DNA of 17,644 bases. It comes from Lachnospiraceae bacterium (GTDB taxonomy: Bacteria; Bacillota; Clostridia; Lachnospirales; Lachnospiraceae). Below the pieces are notes generated by a model. It saw only the letters and a program-made list of their open reading frames with translations. It was not told where the DNA came from and did not search any database. The DNA is taken from contig CAAEMT010000071.1 of NCBI GenBank assembly GCA_900757145.1, positions 1-17,644 of the forward strand. Reading direction: 5' to 3'. Positions within the stretch are counted from its first letter, which is position 1. Every line of letters starts with the position of its first letter. This document shows positions 14,817 to 17,644 of this stretch, piece by piece. The translations under genes and the position numbers were made by a program.

Positions 14817-15018
14817 ATTTTTCACCCAGATTTTCAATCTTGCCATCTTTATTAATAATATCGATATTATTGAGCTGACCGCGCAGATTTGCACGGACTG
14901 CTTCTATATATTCCCTTCGAAGAGCCTGCTGTTCCTGCTTCTCTTCTTCTGTCAGTCCTTCCGCTTTTGATCTGCGCGCAAGCTCATTGATACGATCCAG
15001 CTTTCTTTGATCTATCAT
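14797..15018 (-). CDS. DUF896 (YnzC-like) small protein
   Basis: A 73-residue, strongly charged helical protein of the DUF896 family, like Bacillus YnzC. The family signature is clear: KLDRINELARRSKAEGLTEEE, then QALRREYIEAVRANLRGQL, both amphipathic helices forming a helical hairpin, and a short tail with INKDG. In Bacillus ynzC lies in the SOS-regulated yneA operon, but the role of the family remains unknown; there is no LexA context here. The ATG at 15018 has GGAGGG eight bases upstream, starting immediately after the proB stop codon. The end overlaps the start of the cyclo-ligase/ProA fusion by 20 bases, so translation of the three genes is probably coupled. Confidence 0.9.
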   Translation of the reverse strand: MIDQRKLDRINELARRSKAEGLTEEEKQEQQALRREYIEAVRANLRGQLNNIDIINKDGKIENLGEKYGKKGN

Positions 15019-15032
15019 GATAGTACCCTCCG

Positions 15033-15875
15033 TTAAAATTCATTTTCCAATATATCGATCAGGAAAAAATCCTCCTTGCGTTTTCCCTGAAAAAGTGTTC
15101 CAATTGGATTTCCCTGCAAAATGCGGTGTATCACATGAAAATCGTCCCCATTTGCGATCACCATATCCGCACCAGATGCTGCCGCAATCTTGGCTGCCGA
15201 GAGCTTCGTCGCCATTCCGCCTGTACCTACATCACTTCCGGCTCCTTTTCCCATCTGCATCAGGCGATCATCAACAGCCTCAACATAATCGATAAATTCA
15301 GCCTGTGGATTTTTGCGCGGATCATCTGTATAAAGCCCGTCGATATCAGACAGGAGAAGCAGCATATCTGCACCGACGAGTGCCGCAACGATTGCAGACA
15401 GTGTATCATTATCTCCGAACTGAATCTCATACGTCGATACCGTATCGTTTTCATTGACGATTGGAATTACGCCGAGAGCCAAAAGTTCATCAAAGGTATT
15501 CCGCGCATTGCGGCGGCTTAGGTTATCCATCATGGTATCCTTCGTCATCAAAACCTGCGCCGCCTGATGCCCGTATTCACTGAAAAGCTTCTGGTATATC
15601 ATCATAAGCTGAGCCTGCCCGATCGCAGCGCATGCCTGCTTTTCGGCGACATTTTTCGGCCGGTGATGAAAGCCTATTGTCTGACGGCCCACCGCAATCG
15701 CGCCGGAAGAGACAAGTATAACGTCTTTTCCGGCGTTTTTCAGATCGCACAGCTCCCGCACAAGGATCTCAAGTTTTGTCAGATTCAGTGCTCCCGTTTC
15801 AGGATGCGTAATCGAGGAGCTTCCGATCTTCACGACAATTCTTTTTTTATCTCTCAAATCTTCTCTGTTTTTCAT
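15033..15875 (-). CDS. proB: Glutamate 5-kinase ProB, short form without PUA domain
   Basis: Phosphorylates L-glutamate to gamma-glutamyl phosphate, the first step of proline synthesis, feeding the ProA part of the fusion gene two genes downstream. The amino-acid-kinase fold is complete: RIVVKIGSSSIT with K16, DVILVSSGAIAVGR, PIVNENDTVST, FGDNDTLSAIVA, LLLLSDIDGLYTDDP and VGTGGMATKLSAAKIA. At 280 residues it stops after the kinase domain; the PUA domain of the approximately 370-residue E. coli enzyme is absent, a form found in other Firmicutes. Feedback inhibition by proline resides in the kinase domain, so it may be retained. An in-frame ATG at 15887 lacks a ribosome site; ATG 15875 has GGGG(AAAG) six bases upstream. 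The gene lies 15 bases after the flippase stop. Confidence 0.96.
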   Translation of the reverse strand: MKNREDLRDKKRIVVKIGSSSITHPETGALNLTKLEILVRELCDLKNAGKDVILVSSGAIAVGRQTIGFHHRPKNVAEKQACAAIGQAQLMMIYQKLFSEYGHQAAQVLMTKDTMMDNLSRRNARNTFDELLALGVIPIVNENDTVSTYEIQFGDNDTLSAIVAALVGADMLLLLSDIDGLYTDDPRKNPQAEFIDYVEAVDDRLMQMGKGAGSDVGTGGMATKLSAAKIAAASGADMVIANGDDFHVIHRILQGNPIGTLFQGKRKEDFFLIDILENEF

Positions 15876-15881
15876 AACTTT

Positions 15882-15885
15882 CCCC
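15882..15885 (-). promoter_or_regulatory. Short ribosome binding site deciding the proB start
   Basis: GGGG, followed by AAAG, lies six bases before ATG 15875. It is part of the codons after the alternative ATG 15887, which itself is preceded by A/T-rich sequence without purine block. This mirrors the miaB start region. Confidence 0.5.
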
Positions 15886-15890
15886 ATATT

Positions 15891-17561
15891 TTATTTTACA
15901 AGTCCGCTCCGATGGAGCACCTTAATGATCAGGTGACCTTTAGGAAACATCGCAATCTCATCGATTGAAATTCCTTTAAAGGATACAAGCCCTACTCCGT
16001 ATACAACTACACCCATGAGTATTGCAATCACAGTCGAAATCGTATTTCCCGCAAACAGATGAAATACAGAATAAACAAGGTAAACAGCCGCACCCATAAT
16101 AATGGAGGCAATGGCAGGCACCACAAAAGTCTTGTACCACTCCTGTCTGTAATGGATAAACCGCCTGATGCAGGCAGCATTTAAGATACATACAAGCAGG
16201 GCAAATAAAATATTAGAATAGATCACTGCATAAATGTTTAAGTTTGCTGCCGTAAGAAGAAAATACAGCGCGATAAAATGGATCACAAGGGCAATACTGC
16301 AATTAACAAGAGGCTGTTTCAGCTGTCCAAGCCCCTGCAAAATACCAGTCGTAAGCGTAGACAGTGCATAGAGAACGATCATAAGCGCACCTGCCTGCAG
16401 AATACCTGCCGAAAGCGGTGTACCGGTCTTCTGTGAAAACAGCATCGTAATGATCGGCTTTGCAAGTGCTGCCATGCCGACCGCACACGGAATCGTAAGA
16501 ATCATTGTAAACCGGATCGACATACGAATCTTAGAACGTGCCTCTCCTTTACTGTGCTTTGCCATTGCTGCCGTAAGTGACGGTACGATCGCAGGAGCCA
16601 TGCAGGAAGCAAGCGCAAGCGGCACATTCATCAGCACACGGAACTGACCGGAATAAATGCCCCAGATAGAACCGTACTGTGATGCAGTATACCCCTGTCC
16701 TTTTAATACCTTATTGAAAATACCCTGATCAGCTACATTGCTGATATTATAGATCACTGTACTTAAGATGACAGGAAGGATCGTCAAGATAAGCTGCCTG
16801 TAGATAAAATGTGTCGGCTCGGAATGAGAGCTCTGGTCACGTCTGAAATTCTTTCTAAGTGTACTTTTCTGCGCCGTATAGATAAACATCATGAACAGTA
16901 GTGCCACCGTGATACTTGCTACTGTTCCAAAGGTGCCTCCTGCCGCTCCCCATGCAGGCGCAAGTGAAGCATTTCCCTCTTTTGCAGCAAGAGTCATGCC
17001 GTAGCTATACATAATATCTGCACAGACAAGTGTGACAACGGCATTTATGATCTGCTCAATTACCTGAGATACCGCTGTCGGAACCATGTTGGAATAGCCC
17101 TGAAAATATCCTCGGAACGTTCCAATAATCGCAGAAATAAAAATCGCAGGCGCAAGTACACGCAACGCATATACTGCCAGCTCAAAGGACATCAAATATT
17201 TTGTGATGACGCCTGCAAAAATGTATGCGATCAAAGCAAGACCGCCTCCAACTACAAGCGCAAACCGCACCGCGCACAAAAACACTTTGTGCGCGTTGCG
17301 GTATTCGCCTCTGTGAATCCTTTCTGATACAAGCTTCGATACTGCCAGAGGCAGGTTAAAGCACGATATCATCAGAAGGATTGCATATATTTCATTGGAG
17401 GTGCTGTAGTAACTGACGCCCTCGTTTCCGAGTGTATTCTGCAGCGGTATCCTGTATACAAGACCAATGATTTTGGCAATAATAGATGCTGCGGCAAGAA
17501 TTGTACCCTGCACCAAAAAATTTTTCCCGGTTTTCCTTTTTTCTTTCACGTTAGACCTCAT
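15891..17561 (-). CDS. SpoVB/MurJ-like polysaccharide flippase, MOP superfamily
   Basis: A 556-residue integral membrane protein of the oligosaccharide/lipid flippase group (COG2244, MviN/SpoVB branch), predicted to move lipid-linked sugars, such as peptidoglycan or polysaccharide precursors, across the membrane. After a short basic N-terminus (KEKRKTGK), the first segment contains IIAKIIGLVYRIPL, typical of SpoVB relatives, followed by GNEGVSYYSTSNEIYAILL and LPLAVSKLVSERIHRGE. I see roughly 14 hydrophobic segments over the full length and a GTFRGYFQGYSNMVPTAVSQ motif near residue 145-165, another family mark. The start is ATG 17561 behind GGATGGG; a GTG four codons later with GAGG six bases upstream is an alternative. 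Whether it is the sporulation SpoVB, a MurJ/Amj substitute or a capsule flippase cannot be decided. It follows the preceding gene by 18 bases and precedes proB by 15. Confidence 0.88.
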   Translation of the reverse strand: MRSNVKEKRKTGKNFLVQGTILAAASIIAKIIGLVYRIPLQNTLGNEGVSYYSTSNEIYAILLMISCFNLPLAVSKLVSERIHRGEYRNAHKVFLCAVRFALVVGGGLALIAYIFAGVITKYLMSFELAVYALRVLAPAIFISAIIGTFRGYFQGYSNMVPTAVSQVIEQIINAVVTLVCADIMYSYGMTLAAKEGNASLAPAWGAAGGTFGTVASITVALLFMMFIYTAQKSTLRKNFRRDQSSHSEPTHFIYRQLILTILPVILSTVIYNISNVADQGIFNKVLKGQGYTASQYGSIWGIYSGQFRVLMNVPLALASCMAPAIVPSLTAAMAKHSKGEARSKIRMSIRFTMILTIPCAVGMAALAKPIITMLFSQKTGTPLSAGILQAGALMIVLYALSTLTTGILQGLGQLKQPLVNCSIALVIHFIALYFLLTAANLNIYAVIYSNILFALLVCILNAACIRRFIHYRQEWYKTFVVPAIASIIMGAAVYLVYSVFHLFAGNTISTVIAILMGVVVYGVGLVSFKGISIDEIAMFPKGHLIIKVLHRSGLVK

Positions 17562-17579
17562 AACCCATCCGTTATTATT

Positions 17580-17644
17580 TTATTCTGCGCTGATCACCAC
17601 ATCATCGCTTTCTGTATCGAGTACAATACATACCCATGTCTTTC
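17580..17644 (-). CDS. C-terminal end of an unrecognised protein
   Basis: From the window edge, one minus-strand frame reads KTWVCIVLDTESDDVVISAE and then TAA at 17582-17580. This is followed after 18 bases by the flippase ATG, the same tight spacing as elsewhere in the block, so it is probably the end of an upstream gene of the same operon. The other frames meet stops sooner or look unlike protein. Twenty-one codons are too few to name a family. Confidence 0.5.
   Translation of the reverse strand, partial: KTWVCIVLDTESDDVVISAE

Noticed and set aside
14817..14894. N-terminal extension of the cyclo-ligase/ProA fusion from ATG 14894
   Set aside because: The 26 extra residues are hydrophobic and unlike the cyclo-ligase family, lie inside the DUF896 coding sequence in another frame, and the ATG at 14816 aligns with the family start.
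1..17644. CRISPR, tRNA, transposon, phage defence or other mobile system
   Set aside because: No regular spaced repeats, tRNA-like folds, transposase motifs or inverted terminal repeats were seen; nearly every base is in conserved housekeeping genes on one strand.

Overview
The window looks like an ordinary piece of a Firmicutes (Clostridia) chromosome, most likely from a Lachnospiraceae-type gut bacterium. The signs are protein family affinities, strong AGGAGG-like ribosome binding sites, a SpoVB-type flippase, and conserved neighbourhoods (radC-mreB, mutS-mutL-miaA-aluminium-resistance lyase, proB-proA). The genus is an inference. Every gene I can support lies on the minus strand, so the transcription order runs from high to low coordinates. 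Gaps between genes are mostly under 30 bases and two gene pairs overlap. I see no tRNA, rRNA, CRISPR array, insertion sequence or phage gene.

Upstream block (17644 to about 12960). It contains the last codons of an unrecognised gene, a SpoVB/MurJ-like lipid-linked sugar flippase, proB (short form without a PUA domain), a small DUF896 (YnzC-like) protein, and one long gene that fuses 5-formyltetrahydrofolate cyclo-ligase to glutamate-5-semialdehyde dehydrogenase (ProA). ProB and ProA are the first two steps of proline synthesis from glutamate. The fused cyclo-ligase recycles 5-formyl-THF. The block ends in an intrinsic terminator hairpin.

Middle block (about 13007 to 1447). A near-consensus sigma-A promoter (TTGACA, 18 bases, TATAGT) is laid directly over the terminator hairpin and would drive miaB, mutS, mutL, miaA, an Alr-type PLP lyase, an HI0933/BaiN-family flavoprotein and a COG2509 flavoprotein. 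MiaA and MiaB act in sequence on A37 of tRNAs (i6A, then ms2i6A). MutS and MutL are the methyl-independent mismatch repair pair and both carry recognisable sliding-clamp binding motifs. The two flavoproteins at the end have no assigned substrate.

Downstream block (about 1414 to 1): radC and a divergent mreB-like gene cut by the window edge, the usual start of a radC-mreB-mreC-mreD shape cluster.

I did not find a clearly new multi-gene system. The observations best worth a second look are the cyclo-ligase/ProA fusion, the promoter embedded in a terminator, the altered nucleotide-binding motif of the MreB-like protein, the duplicated linker and clamp motifs in MutL, and the uncharacterised flavoprotein pair.
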